Notes: a model not told the origin generated them from the sequence alone. A stretch of DNA of 64,000 bases from VRUE01 sp963720805 (GCA_963720805.1 CAVRGT010000010.1:291290-355289), one strand, 5' to 3'. Positions 38,351 through 47,819 are shown, counted from the stretch's first letter. Numbers and translations: made by a program.

Positions 38351-39917
38351 CTAGCTCGGCTCGGGCGCCTCCGAGGCGAGCGCGGCGACGGCGCGGTCGA
38401 TCATTCCAGAGCGCGAGGGGGTGTGCAGCTCGTGGGCGGCGAAGATCTCGTCGAGGTCCTCGCGGGTCAGGGTCTCGCGCTCGAGCGCGTTGGCGGCGAG
38501 GTTGTCGAGGCATTCGCGGTTGCTCGCCAGCAGGGCGCGGGCGCGGCGGTGCGCTTCGCGGGCGAGCGATCATCGCCGCCCGGTCGACGTCGCGGCGGGT
38601 CTGGTCGGAGACCGCGTAGTCGCCGGTCGGCAGCGCGATCGGCGGCGCTCCGTCGGCGTCGATCGAGACGCCCATGCCGAATTCGGCCGCCATCTGCTTG
38701 CAGACGGCGTGCACGCGGGCAAGGTCGTCGGCGGCGCCCGAGTAGGAATCGGCGAAGACCTCTTCCTCGGCGGCGCGGCCGCCGAGCAGGGTGACGACCT
38801 CGTCGAGCAACTCGTCGCGCGACTTCAGGTAGGTGTCCTCCTCCGGCGAGTGGCCGACGAAGCCGAGCGCCGGGCCGCGCGGGACGATGCTGAGGATCTC
38901 CGGCGGGTCGAGGCCGAGCAGCCGTCGGCATAGCGCGTGGCCGGCCTCGTGGTAGGCGACGATGCGGCGCTCCTTCTGGTTCAGTCGCCGCGCCTGCTGG
39001 GAGCCGACCGACTGGCGCAGCAGCGCCTCGTCGAGGTCCTCGCGCGCCGTCGCCTTGCGCCCGGCGCGGCCGGCGATGATTGCTGCCTCGTTGAGCGAGT
39101 TGGCGAGCTGGGCGCCGGTCATCCCGGTGGTCTTGCGGGCGACGTCGGTGAGGTCGAGATCGTCGGCGAGCGGCTTGCCCTTGGCGTGGCTGCGCAGGAT
39201 CGCCTCGCGCCCGTCGCGGTCCGGCGGTGAGACCAGCACCTGGCGATCGAAGCGCCCCGGGCGCAGCAGCGCCTTGTCGAGCTTGTCGACGTAGTTGGAG
39301 GCGGCGATGACGATCACCGTGCCGGGATCGCGCTCGAAACCGTCGAGCTCGACCAGCAGCTGATTGAGCGCCTGCTCGCGCTCACTAGAGCCACCATCGC
39401 CGCCCCCGCCACTACGCGCTCCACCGACTGCGTCGAGCTCGTCGATGAAGATCACGGCGCGGCCGGACTTGCGCGCCTCCTTGAACAGCCGCCGGATGCG
39501 GGCGGCACCCCTCCCAACGAACATCTCCACGAAGCTCGAGCCCGAGGCGGCGAAGAAGTCGACGCCGGCCTGCGCGGCAACCGCCCGCGCCAGCATCGTC
39601 TTGCCGGTCCCGGGAGGACCGAAGAGCAGCACCCCGCGCGGCGGCTGCGCCCCGAGCGCGGCGAAGCGCTTGGGGTCGCGCAACCACTCGGCGACGTCCA
39701 TCAGCTCGTCCTTGGCGGCATCGACGCCCTGCACGTCGTCCCACAGCACCGGCGCCGTCTTGCTCGCCTTTACCGTCTCCGGCTTGGTCGTGCCCATCGT
39801 CGTCCGCATCAGCTTGAAGAAGACGAAGAGGAGCATCGCCATGAAGACGACGCCGAAGACCGGGTACCAGTCGAAGGCGAATTCCTGAATCTGGTCGGTG
39901 GTCATGGCGAGCGTCAT
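38351..39917 (-). CDS. FtsH-like ATP-dependent zinc protease, frame broken near 38570
   Basis: AAA+ membrane protease. One N-terminal helix (VFGVVFMAMLLFVFFKLM) where FtsH usually has two with a periplasmic loop, then Walker A GPPGTGKT (100-107), Walker B IFIDELDAVGG, SRH region ALLRPGRFDRQV and zinc site YHEAGHALCRR (HEAGH 323-327) with a later Asp/Glu ligand region. After an indel near 38570 the tail reads RECLDNLAANALERETLTRED and ends at TAG 38351. The short N-terminus marks a divergent paralogue; another, classical FtsH may exist elsewhere. Confidence 0.88.
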
Positions 39918-40043
39918 GGGATTTCCCTTGCGGTTGAAAAAGGAATGATTCGCTGAACTAACGAGCAGTGTGCGCACAAAGTGCACGCACTCCCATCGCA
40001 CATATGTCCAGACCGGGCCTGAGAGCTAAAGGTCGGCCGCGCG

Positions 40044-40718
40044 TTACAGGTCGCGCGGGGCGACGACGCCGCTTTGCAAGGCCCGCTCAACCAGGGCGAC
40101 GCGCTTGCGATTCTGCGGCAGGTCCTCGAGCTCGAGCTTCTCGAAGAGGGCTCGCATGTGGGTCTTGACCGCGTCGACGCTGAGGTGGAGCTCCGCGGCG
40201 ATTGCTTGGTTTGTGGGCGGCGTGGCGAAGGCGGTGCCGTCCTTGAAGGGGCGGCAGAGGGCGAGCAGGACGCGGCGCTGGCCGGGCGAGACGCTCGCCG
40301 CGGCAGGGACCTCGCCGGCGATCACGGTCGCTTCCGGGGCGGACTCGCCGGGGCGACGGAAGAGCACGGTGGTGCGGCCGAAGCGCAGCGTGTCGCCGTC
40401 GCGCAGGTGCTTGCGGCCGTGCACGCGCTCGGTGCCGACGAAGGAGCCGTTGCGCGAGAGGCCGTCGTCCAGCAGCGTGCACTCGCCGGCCACCACCTCG
40501 ATCTGGGCGTGCAGGGCGGAGACCTCCTCGTCCCAATCGATCCGCAGCCCGGCCGCCTCGCCGCGCCCGACCCAGAGCTCGGCGCTGCCGTCCTCGATCA
40601 CGACGATCCGCTGCTCGCCCGCCCCGTCGCGCAGCACCAGGAAGGGCCGCCCGCCCCGTTCGGCCTCGATCTGCGCCTTCAACTCGGCAGCGCTGGTCTG
40701 TCGCGGCTCGGCGCTCAC
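40044..40718 (-). CDS. FHA-domain protein with C-terminal helix-turn-helix
   Basis: GTG 40718 gives about 224 residues. The FHA phosphothreonine-binding fold is central: LWVGRGEAAGLRIDWDEEVSALHAQIEV, LLDDGLSRNGSFVGTERV and LRDGDTLRFGRTTVLFR carry the conserved GR, SxxH and SRNGS. The C-terminus (GQRRVLLALCRPFKDG, NQAIAAELHLSVDAVKTHMR) is a LuxR/GerE-like DNA-binding helix-turn-helix. This links Ser/Thr kinase signalling to transcription. A P-family repeat lies 26 bases upstream of the start. Confidence 0.85.
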   Translation of the reverse strand: MSAEPRQTSAAELKAQIEAERGGRPFLVLRDGAGEQRIVVIEDGSAELWVGRGEAAGLRIDWDEEVSALHAQIEVVAGECTLLDDGLSRNGSFVGTERVHGRKHLRDGDTLRFGRTTVLFRRPGESAPEATVIAGEVPAAASVSPGQRRVLLALCRPFKDGTAFATPPTNQAIAAELHLSVDAVKTHMRALFEKLELEDLPQNRKRVALVERALQSGVVAPRDL

Positions 40719-40743
40719 AGGCGCTGATCCTACGAGCCGCCTC

Positions 40744-40794
40744 GCTCCGGTGCGCCTTTTGCTCTCTGGAGGTGCATAAGGCGCACCGAAACGG
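40744..40794 (+). repeat. Small palindromic repeat, family P (copy 4)
   Basis: 39-nt core with GGTGCGCCTT/AAGGCGCACC stem and the same TTTTGCTC...GTGCATAA interior as copy 3; the outer stem is imperfect. Intergenic, between the starts of the FHA gene and the divergent secreted-protein gene. Confidence 0.85.
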
Positions 40795-40914
40795 CTTGGC
40801 CAGGATGAGGGGGTGAAGGGGTCCACCCCTGGGGGGTCTGGGAGGGGCGGCGGATGGGGGCGAAGGTGTCTGCACACGGCAATCACTCGCCAAACCGACA
40901 CCAAGGAGACTCAG

Positions 40915-41562
40915 ATGACTCGCAATCGCACCGCCCAGAAGATCGCCCGCCGCGCCGGCCTCATCGCCGCCTTCGCCTGTCTCGTCCTGGCCGTTGTTCC
41001 GGCCGGCGGGATGGCCAAGGCGCCGGTCAAGTTTGGCTCGAAGCTGAACCCGACGGTGCAGCCCTCCAACTCGCTGCCGGGGTTGGCTTGTGAGCCCGAA
41101 GACCCTGAAGCGTGGTGCACGATGGTGCTGAACGAAGCCTACGGCCGACCCAACGGCGGCGAGCGGGCACCGCGCCGCGGCACGATCAAGGAAATCCGCC
41201 TGATCGCCGGCGGTCCCGGCAACTTCCGCTTGCAGCTCGCCGAAGTGAGGGACGGGGGAATGTTTGGTCCCGACCGGACGAGGGTCGTCAACGATGGCCG
41301 GCGGATCTTTTACAAGGGCCAGACCGAAGCCAACTTCGAAAACGATCACTACCGGGTCGAGTCCTTCCAGACCAACCTGCCGATCAAGAAGGGCCAGCAG
41401 TTGGCCGTGCGTGGCAGCCTCGCCTCCCTGGTCCGCTGCTCCTCAGGCGGCGACAACACCCTGATCTACTCGCCATTCCTCAACGCCAAGCCGAGCGGCC
41501 CCTTCCTCCCCGCCACCGACACCGACGGCTGCTGGCTCCTGATGGAAGCAGTGATCAAGTAG
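40915..41562 (+). CDS. Secreted protein of unknown function
   Basis: 215 residues. Signal peptide (basic start, then AGLIAAFACLVLAVVPAGGMA), mature part with two Cys pairs (CEPEDPEAWC and CSSGGDNT...DGCW) and beta-rich sequence: TIKEIRLIAGGPGNFRLQLAEV, QTNLPIKKGQQLAVRGS. The layout resembles other exported beta-sandwich proteins of this group; no named family. AAGGAG lies 8 bases before ATG 40915. Convergent with the MBL-fold gene, overlapping by 8 bases. Confidence 0.75.
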   Translation: MTRNRTAQKIARRAGLIAAFACLVLAVVPAGGMAKAPVKFGSKLNPTVQPSNSLPGLACEPEDPEAWCTMVLNEAYGRPNGGERAPRRGTIKEIRLIAGGPGNFRLQLAEVRDGGMFGPDRTRVVNDGRRIFYKGQTEANFENDHYRVESFQTNLPIKKGQQLAVRGSLASLVRCSSGGDNTLIYSPFLNAKPSGPFLPATDTDGCWLLMEAVIK

Positions 41563-42304
41563 TTCGTTCGACCTGTGACCCGCCGACGATGGCCTCGGTG
41601 CCATCGTCGGCGAAGACGATCCAGGCCTTGTTGCCGCCGTCGTAGTCGGGCGCCCAGAGCTTCAGGGTCGCTGGGCGACCCCAGACGGTCACCGGCTCCT
41701 CGCCGGTCTCGGCCTCGCCGCGCCAGATCTGTACGAATGGGTTGCCCTCGCGCTCATCGCCAATCGTGGTCGGTTCGCGGTGGCCGGGGTGGACGGTGGT
41801 GCCGGGCGACAACTCCATCAGCTTCATTACCGAGACCTTGAGGTCGGCGAAGCCACTGGCGCCGGGCGCCATCGTGCCGCCGACCGTGCCCTTGAAGAGG
41901 ACGTCGGCGGTGAAGAGGTCGGTGCCGTTGACGAGGAAGGCGACGTGGCCGGACGCGTGGCCCGGGGTCGAGATCGCTTCGATATGCAGGTCGCCGGTGC
42001 TGAGCGTCTCGCCGTCGGCGATCGTCTCGGCGACCTCGTCCTCGATTTCGCCCAGGGCCTCGGCGTGGGCAACCATCGGCACACCGCCGAGCTGCTCCTG
42101 CGCCGCGGCGAGGCCCGCGATGTGATCGGCGTGCGGGTGGGTGATCAGGATGTGGGTGACCTCGATCCCGTCCTGCGCGGCGCGCTCGAGCAGCGGCCCG
42201 AGGTCATCGTTGCCGTCGATCAGCACCCCCTTGCCGCCCGTCTCATCGGCGACGAGGTAAGCGTTGGACAGCCACTGCGGGTTCTCGGTCCTCTCGATGA
42301 TCAA
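41555..42304 (-). CDS. MBL-fold metallohydrolase
   Basis: Metallo-beta-lactamase fold of 249 residues with a binuclear metal site: THPHADHIAG (HxHxDH), STPGHASGHVAF and TVHPGHREPTTIGDE. This layout fits glyoxalase II-like or persulphide dioxygenase-like hydrolases. The C-terminal 60 residues (WAPDYDGGNKAWIVFADDG) look like an added small domain. Substrate unknown. Intact. Separated by 81 bases from the lipid operon on the same strand. Confidence 0.88.
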   Translation of the reverse strand: MIIERTENPQWLSNAYLVADETGGKGVLIDGNDDLGPLLERAAQDGIEVTHILITHPHADHIAGLAAAQEQLGGVPMVAHAEALGEIEDEVAETIADGETLSTGDLHIEAISTPGHASGHVAFLVNGTDLFTADVLFKGTVGGTMAPGASGFADLKVSVMKLMELSPGTTVHPGHREPTTIGDEREGNPFVQIWRGEAETGEEPVTVWGRPATLKLWAPDYDGGNKAWIVFADDGTEAIVGGSQVERTT

Positions 42305-42385
42305 CGGCGTCTCCTTCCGGGGAGCTAAATACTCACGGCTGGGCGGGTGTGGAAACTCTCCCAGACTCGACTCGCCAGCGGGAAA

Positions 42386-43144
42386 TCAGCCGGCAACCGG
42401 GACCGCGCTGCCCTCGAGCAGGGTCGCGGCGACCAGCTCCGGGTCGTCCCAGATCGGGGTGTGGCCGACGGCGGGCAGGGCGAGGTAGCGAGCGCCGGTC
42501 GGCCGGCGCTCCGGTCGCGGTGGGCCGAGGAGGCGGTCGAGCTCGCCCCAGGCGAGGGTGACCGGGATCTCCGGGTAACCCGCCGGGTCGAAGACGTGGG
42601 TGCGCATCGCCCGGTTGGCGCCGTCGTAGCCGCCGGCGTCGATCCAACCGAGGACCAGGCGGCGCCCCGCGGCGGCCGGGATGCGCTCGGGGTGGGCGGC
42701 GAAGGTGGCGAGCATGCGCTCGCGCAGGCCGCGGCTATGCAGGGCGACGGCGACGAGTGGGCGCAGGCGCCGCGCCCAGAGCTGGGTGTTGACTCGGCGC
42801 TCGCCGATCGGGGCCCGCCAGAGGCCGGCCGGGGAGATCGCCGTGACCGAGGCGGCCCAGCCCGCCCGCCCCATCTCCAGCGCGACCCAGCCGCCGAGCG
42901 AGTTGCCGGCGACGTGGGGCCGCTCGATGCCCAGCTCGAGGCAGCGCTCGTGCACCGCCGCCGCCAGGTTGGCGGCGCTCGGCTCGACCTGCCCCGCGAG
43001 CGGCGGCTCGGCGCCGAAGCCGGGAAGGTCGAGCGCCAGCGGCTCGCGCTCCGCCTCGAGCAAACCGAGCACCGGCGTCCAGATCTCCTTCGAGCCGCCG
43101 AGGCCATGCAGCAGCAGCAGCGGCTCGCGGCACCCCTCGCTCAC
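42386..43144 (-). CDS. Alpha/beta hydrolase at the end of the lipid operon
   Basis: GTG 43144 overlaps the CFA synthase stop (GTGA). LLLLHGLGGSKEIW, nucleophile elbow VAGNSLGGWVALEMG (Ser), TLAWGELDRLLGP (Asp region) and ALPAVGHTPIWDDPE (His) give a full Ser-His-Asp triad. About 252 residues, no signal peptide. Coupling to CFA synthase suggests an esterase or lipase acting in lipid turnover or head-group exchange; inference. The open frame upstream of 43144 is antisense shadow of the methyltransferase. Confidence 0.85.
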   Translation of the reverse strand: MSEGCREPLLLLHGLGGSKEIWTPVLGLLEAEREPLALDLPGFGAEPPLAGQVEPSAANLAAAVHERCLELGIERPHVAGNSLGGWVALEMGRAGWAASVTAISPAGLWRAPIGERRVNTQLWARRLRPLVAVALHSRGLRERMLATFAAHPERIPAAAGRRLVLGWIDAGGYDGANRAMRTHVFDPAGYPEIPVTLAWGELDRLLGPPRPERRPTGARYLALPAVGHTPIWDDPELVAATLLEGSAVPVAG

Positions 43145-44328
43145 TGCCACCCGGGCTTGGCGAGGAGCAGTTGCACGTCGGCGATTCGGCGCTCGCGGAA
43201 GCCCGCCTCCGAGGAGCAGAGGTAGAACTCCCAGAGGCGGCGGAAGCGCTCGTCGTAGCCGCGGGCGCGCAGCCGCTCCCAGGTGCCGAGGAAGCGCCGA
43301 CGCCAGCTGGCGAGGGTGGGTGGGTAGTGCGCGGTGATGTCGGACATCCATACCTCACGCATGTCGGTGACGCGCGCCAGGCAGTCGGCGATCAGCTTGT
43401 TCGAGGGCAGGCAGCCGCCGGGGAAGACATGGGTGTTGGCAAAGCTGCGGGCGGCCTTCTCGGCCTCGTAGAGGCGGTCGTCGATCGTGATCGCCTGCAG
43501 CAGCATCAGGCCCTCGGGGCTGAGCAGCTCGCTGCAGCGGCGGAAGTAGTCGTCGAAGTGGCGCCAGCCGACCGCCTCGATCATCTCCACTGAGACCAGC
43601 CGGTCATAGCTCCCGCGCAGATCGCGGTAGTCCTCCATCAGTACCTCGACCCGCTCGCTGAGGCCGGCTTCGCGCACCCGGCGGGCGGCCAGTTCGTGCT
43701 GGGCGGGAGAGATCGTCGTCGTCGTCACCCGGCAGCCGTGCTCGCGGGCGGCGTGGATCGCCAGCCCTCCCCAGCCGCTGCCGATCTCCAGCAGGTGGTT
43801 CTCCGGCCCAAGCCGCAACTCGCCGCAGATCCGCTCCAGCTTTGCCAGCTGCGCCTCCTCGAGGCTCGCCTCCTCATGTGGGAAGTAGGCGCAGGAGTAG
43901 AGCATGCGCTCGTCGAGGAAAGAGGCGAAGAGGTCGTTGCCGAGGTCGTAGTGGGCGGCGATGTGGTTGCGCGCCCGGGTGCGGGTGTTGTCGGGGACCA
44001 GACCGCGGACCCGGTGAGCCCAGCCGCGCGGCCGGGCGACGGCGCCGCGCACGCCGCCGGTCTCGCGCAGCTCGCGGGCGGCGATGCGAATCAGTGCGAC
44101 CAGGTCATCGGTCTCCCAGAGACCGTCGACGTAGGTCTCGCCGAGGCCGACGCTGCCGTGCAGGGCGCCGCGCCAGGCGGCGGGGTCGTGGACCACGATC
44201 CGCGCCTGCAGCTCGGCGTCGGTAGGGCCAAAGCCGCGTTCGCGGCCGGCCTCGACGACGTCGATGCGGCCATGGCGCAGGCGCTTCAGCACCTGCGAGA
44301 CGGCGGCGCGGGAGACCTGGTCCCTCAC
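43141..44328 (-). CDS. Cyclopropane-fatty-acyl-phospholipid synthase family methyltransferase
   Basis: A SAM-dependent enzyme that methylates or cyclopropanates unsaturated acyl chains of membrane lipids. GETYVDGLWETDDLVALIRI, the SAM site LLEIGSGWGGLAIHAA, VSVEMIEAVGWRHFDDYFRR and IFPGG-type block HVFPGGCLPSNK are all CFA-family hallmarks; 395 residues. It overlaps both neighbours by 4 bases (stop-start GTGA). Together with the FAD oxidoreductase and DUF1365 gene it is the conserved lipid-modification cluster linked in other bacteria to unusual fatty acids. Confidence 0.93.
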   Translation of the reverse strand: MRDQVSRAAVSQVLKRLRHGRIDVVEAGRERGFGPTDAELQARIVVHDPAAWRGALHGSVGLGETYVDGLWETDDLVALIRIAARELRETGGVRGAVARPRGWAHRVRGLVPDNTRTRARNHIAAHYDLGNDLFASFLDERMLYSCAYFPHEEASLEEAQLAKLERICGELRLGPENHLLEIGSGWGGLAIHAAREHGCRVTTTTISPAQHELAARRVREAGLSERVEVLMEDYRDLRGSYDRLVSVEMIEAVGWRHFDDYFRRCSELLSPEGLMLLQAITIDDRLYEAEKAARSFANTHVFPGGCLPSNKLIADCLARVTDMREVWMSDITAHYPPTLASWRRRFLGTWERLRARGYDERFRRLWEFYLCSSEAGFRERRIADVQLLLAKPGWQ

Positions 44329-45143
44329 GGCGAGAGGAACCCCCTCGGCTTCTTCCCCTCGGGATGGGGGAAGTAGCGCGCGCCCTTCAGCTTCAGCCGC
44401 AGCGACTGGGCGTAGATCTTGGCGACGGTCTGCAGCGACATCGCCGGGTAGCGGGCCAGCATCCCGGCCAACCGGGCACGGCTGAGCGCGTGACGGCGCA
44501 AGGAGAGGGTGGCGTCAAAGGCCTTGCCCTCTCGAACCGCAACGTCTTGCGTCCCTCCTCGAGTCGTAGCGGGTTGCACCGGGCGCGACTCGATGTGGAC
44601 GCCAAGGCGCTCGCCGGGCTCGCCGGCGCGGAACGCGTAGGTCTGGTCCATCCCCATCAGCGGGGAGACGTGGAGGGTCTTGTCGAGCTCGTCGGTCAGC
44701 ACGGCCCCACGGCGCGATCCGCGCGCCAGGACGTAAGGATGACGCTCGCCCCAGGGGATGTTGTTGACGTCGGCGACGATTGCCTCGACCCGCTCCCCGG
44801 TCTCCTCGAAGCAGTAGTAGAAGCTGACCGGGTTGAAGACGTGGCCCAGGTAGCGCAGGTTGGCGAGCAGGCGCACCGGCCCGGCCGGCCGGCCGCCGGT
44901 CGCGGCCTCGACCGCGTCGCGCGCGCACTCGGCCAGGGGACGCGCGGGGTCGCCCATGTAGTCGGAGCGACGAAAGTGCGCCGGGGCCGAGCGGCGGGCC
45001 GAGAAGAGCGGAAAGGGGTCGAGCACGCCGGGCAGCTCGTCGAGGTCGAGGTACATGAGGAAGAGCGGGTAGCGAAACGAGTGCTCAACCGGCTCGAAGC
45101 GCCGATGCCGCACCCACCCCTCATAGACCGCAGAGGCGCTCAT
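44325..45143 (-). CDS. DUF1365 family protein
   Basis: 272 residues. YEGWVRHRRFEPVEHSFRYPLFLMYLDLDEL, LANLRYLGHVFNPVSFYYCFEE, VNNIPWGERHPYVL and the C-terminal YAQSLRLKLKGARYFPHP are typical DUF1365. These proteins nearly always sit beside a CFA-like methyltransferase and a FAD oxidoreductase, as here, and act in acyl-chain modification; the exact reaction is not established for this branch. ATG 45143; the P-family repeat P5 fills the gap upstream. Confidence 0.9.
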   Translation of the reverse strand: MSASAVYEGWVRHRRFEPVEHSFRYPLFLMYLDLDELPGVLDPFPLFSARRSAPAHFRRSDYMGDPARPLAECARDAVEAATGGRPAGPVRLLANLRYLGHVFNPVSFYYCFEETGERVEAIVADVNNIPWGERHPYVLARGSRRGAVLTDELDKTLHVSPLMGMDQTYAFRAGEPGERLGVHIESRPVQPATTRGGTQDVAVREGKAFDATLSLRRHALSRARLAGMLARYPAMSLQTVAKIYAQSLRLKLKGARYFPHPEGKKPRGFLSP

Positions 45144-45151
45144 ACGGCCAC

Positions 45152-45200
45152 CTTCCGGTGCGCTTTATGCACCCGGGGCGAGTAAAAGGCGCAACGGAAG
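45152..45200 (-). repeat. Small palindromic repeat, family P (copy 5)
   Basis: 39-nt core in the same orientation as copy 2, with matching flanks (GGAAGCTCA on the plus strand). It starts right after the TGA stop of the FAD oxidoreductase gene and fills most of the 58-base gap before the DUF1365 gene. It could slow or end transcription inside the operon, or protect the upstream message. Confidence 0.85.
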
Positions 45201-45201
45201 C

Positions 45202-46470
45202 TCACGCGGGCATCGCCTCGGTTGCTTTCGCCTCGACGGCCGGCGCGATTCGCTCGCAGGCCCGGATCGCGCTCACGACGCCGTCCTCGTGGAAGCCCCA
45301 GCCCCAGTAGGCGCCGCAGTAGTAGGTGCGGTGCAGGCCGCTGATCTCGGTGTGCCGGCCCTGGGCGGCGACGCCCTCGGCGGTATAGACGGGGTGCTCG
45401 TAGGTGAAGCGGCGCAGCACCTTGGCCGGGTCGATCGCCTCGCTGCGATTGAGGGTGAGGAGGAACTCGCGGTCGGCGCGCAGCCGCTGCAGGTTGTTCA
45501 TCCAGTAGGTGACGGTGGACCGGCCGCCGGCCGGTTCGGTGAGGTGGAAGTTCCAGCTCGCCCAGGCGCTGCGTCGCCGCGGCAGCAACGAGGTGTCGCT
45601 GTGGAGGATGGCCTCGTTGCGCTGGTACGGGATCGCGCCGAGGATCTCGCGCTCGGCCTCACTCGGGTCGGCGAGCATCGCCAGCGCCTGGTCGGAGTGG
45701 GCGGCGATCACGACCTGGTCGAAGCGCTCGCTCTCGCAGCCCTCGGCGGCGATCCGGACGCCGTCCTCGAGCCGCTCGACGCGGCGTACTGCCGCTCGCA
45801 GGCGGATGCGATCGCGCCAGGGCGCCGTGATCGCCTCGACGTAGCTGCGCGAGCCGCCCTCCACGGTGCGCCACTGTGGCCGGTCGCGCAGGCTGAACAT
45901 GCCGTGGTTGTCGAAGAACTCGGCCATAAAGCTGGCCGGAAAGCTCCACATCTGCTCCGGGTCCGCCGACCAGACGGCGGAGGCCTGGGGCACGATCAGG
46001 CGCTCGATGAAGTGCCGCGAGAAGCCCTGTTGCTCCAGCCACTGACCAAGCGAGGGCGCGGTGCCGTTCATCCCGATCAGTGCCTGCGCCTCGCGGTTGA
46101 AGCGGCGCCACTCGCGCAGCATGCCGAGGAAGGCGGGGCTGAGCAGGTGGGCCTTGCGGGCGAAGATGCCGCGTGGCGTGCCCGAGTACTCGAAGTCGCC
46201 GCCGTCGGAGACCGAGAAGCCCATGTGCGAGTGCCGGCTGGGGATCTCGAGCTGCTCCAGCAGCCGTTCGAAGTTGGGGTAGTTGCGGTCGTTGAAGACG
46301 ATGAACCCGGTGTCGATCCGGTGGCTCTCGCCGCCGCTCTGGACCTCGACCGTGTGCGAGTGGCCGCCGACCCGCTCACCCGCCTCATAGACGGTGATCT
46401 CGTGCTCGGGGTGGAGGAGATGGCCGGCAACGAGCCCCGAGATGCCGGTGCCGATGATCGCGATCTTCAT
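45202..46470 (-). CDS. FAD-dependent oxidoreductase (COG2907-like)
   Basis: Flavin amine-oxidase fold: KIAIIGTGISGLVAGHLL with EITVYEAGERVGGHSHTVEV (FAD/GG motif), NDRNYPNFERLLEQL, VIAAHSDQALAML and the C-terminal YYCGAYWGWGFHEDGV. 422 residues from ATG 46470. Proteins of this type (often called NAD/FAD-binding protein) are first in the cluster with DUF1365 and CFA synthase; they probably oxidise the acyl chain. Intact. Confidence 0.9.
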   Translation of the reverse strand: MKIAIIGTGISGLVAGHLLHPEHEITVYEAGERVGGHSHTVEVQSGGESHRIDTGFIVFNDRNYPNFERLLEQLEIPSRHSHMGFSVSDGGDFEYSGTPRGIFARKAHLLSPAFLGMLREWRRFNREAQALIGMNGTAPSLGQWLEQQGFSRHFIERLIVPQASAVWSADPEQMWSFPASFMAEFFDNHGMFSLRDRPQWRTVEGGSRSYVEAITAPWRDRIRLRAAVRRVERLEDGVRIAAEGCESERFDQVVIAAHSDQALAMLADPSEAEREILGAIPYQRNEAILHSDTSLLPRRRSAWASWNFHLTEPAGGRSTVTYWMNNLQRLRADREFLLTLNRSEAIDPAKVLRRFTYEHPVYTAEGVAAQGRHTEISGLHRTYYCGAYWGWGFHEDGVVSAIRACERIAPAVEAKATEAMPA

Positions 46471-46525
46471 CGCCTCTTGCCTACGCAGTTGGGCGACGAT
46501 TGGATGAATCCGCTCGCCTTGTCGA

Positions 46526-46570
46526 GGTGCAACGTTTTGTGGCCCCACTGGAGGAACAAAACGTTGCACC
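46526..46570. terminator. Perfect hairpin after the deacetylase gene
   Basis: 15-bp perfect stem (46526-46540 with 46556-46570) and a 15-base loop; arm GGTGCAACGTTTTGT. It lies 4 bases after the stop of the polysaccharide deacetylase gene and 55 bases before the FAD oxidoreductase start, both on the minus strand. A T-run is absent, so it may be a factor-assisted terminator, an RNA-stabilising hairpin, or an operator. Confidence 0.5.
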
Positions 46571-46574
46571 TGCT

Positions 46575-47819
46575 TCAGCCGTAGGGCCTGTAGATCATCC
46601 GCCGGCCGAGCAGGCCGCTGACGGTGGCAAAGCCGAAGCCGCGGGCGCGCAGGGTGTCGATGATCTGCGGCAGCGCCGCCAGGGTCTCGCCGCGCGGGCC
46701 GCCACCGTCGTGCATGAGGATGATCGAGCCCGCCTGGGCGGCGCTGACGACGCGGCTGTAGATCGCGCCCGTGCCGGGGGTCGACCAGTCGGCCGGGTCG
46801 ACGTCCCAGGTGATCGTGCGCAGGCCGTCTGCGCCGGCGGCTCCGATCACCGAGGAGTCGACCGCGCCGCCGGGTGGGCGGAAGAGGCAGGGACGGAAGT
46901 GGGTGATCGACTCGGCCAGCGTCGTCGCCGGGGCGATTGCGCTGTAGCCGGGGAATTCGGTGTGGTGCATCGTGTGGTTGCCGATCTCGTCGCCTTCGCG
47001 CAGGATCTGGCGCATCGCCGCCGGGTAGCGCGACATCTCCTGGCCGATCTCGAAGAAGGTCGCGGGGACGTGCTTTTCGCGCAGCACCTGGAGGAAGCCC
47101 GGCGTGTATTCGCTGGGGCCGTCGTCGAAGGTGAGGGCGACGACGTTGCGCTGGCGCGGGCCGTTGGTGTCGAGCCCGGCGCTGCCGCCGTCGCAGCCGA
47201 CCGCGCGCACGGGTCGCAGGCGGAAGGGGCGAGTGCCGCCGGCCGGCAGGCTCGCTTCGCAGGCATCGGGGCGCCTGGCGTGGCAACCGCCGCGGGTGGC
47301 GACAAAGCGCCAGCGGTAGCGCTGTGGCGTGAGGCCGGCATCGGCGGGGAGCAGGGCGAGGACGAGCTTGTCGGGCTGGGGCCGCTTCAGTCGCGCCGGA
47401 ACCGTCTCCTTGGCGGTCACTTCACCGGCGGCATTGAGCAGCTCGAGCCCGGCGCGCCGTGAGGTCTTGCCGGGACCGCCAAGGCAGAGGCGTCGCTCAC
47501 CCGCGCCGCCGCTCGCTCGCAGCTCGATGCAGAGGGAGGAAGAGCGCCCGCCGGTCGGCAGCCGATTGAGTCCGGCAAGCGCCTCCGGCTTTGACGTCCG
47601 CACGCTGATCAGCAGTCGCCGCCCGGCCTGGGAGAGGTGAGCGCGCAGCGGAACGGGCGGCGAGGCGGCCGCTGATAGCGGTGCGGCGACCGTCGCCAGT
47701 GAGGCGCCAATCAGGGCGGCACTGCACAGGATCTTGCGGGAAGGGGAGATGGCTTCGGTCCGGCTGACTAACTCGAGGGACGTGTCCCATACTAGGCCCG
47801 CGTGCTCGCCGATCGACAA
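46575..47819 (-). CDS. Secreted polysaccharide deacetylase
   Basis: NodB-homology domain in the C-terminal half: VVALTFDDGPSEYTPGFLQV (metal Asp), IGNHTMHHTEF (HxxxH), FRPPGGAVDSSVIGAAG, WDVDPADW and ILMHDGGG. It removes N-acetyl groups from peptidoglycan or another glycan. The N-terminal ~200 residues hold a hydrophobic export segment (ILCSAALIGASLATVAAPLSA) and a beta-rich domain. The start is unsure; TTG 47819 gives about 35 residues before the export segment. Divergent from the PG-binding protein gene. Confidence 0.87.
   Translation of the reverse strand: MSIGEHAGLVWDTSLELVSRTEAISPSRKILCSAALIGASLATVAAPLSAAASPPVPLRAHLSQAGRRLLISVRTSKPEALAGLNRLPTGGRSSSLCIELRASGGAGERRLCLGGPGKTSRRAGLELLNAAGEVTAKETVPARLKRPQPDKLVLALLPADAGLTPQRYRWRFVATRGGCHARRPDACEASLPAGGTRPFRLRPVRAVGCDGGSAGLDTNGPRQRNVVALTFDDGPSEYTPGFLQVLREKHVPATFFEIGQEMSRYPAAMRQILREGDEIGNHTMHHTEFPGYSAIAPATTLAESITHFRPCLFRPPGGAVDSSVIGAAGADGLRTITWDVDPADWSTPGTGAIYSRVVSAAQAGSIILMHDGGGPRGETLAALPQIIDTLRARGFGFATVSGLLGRRMIYRPYG

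Noticed and set aside
40801..40860. AGGGGT/ACCCCT mini-palindrome near 40815 as another H copy
   Set aside because: Stem of 6 bp with a 2-base loop and no core; likely chance in GC-rich DNA.
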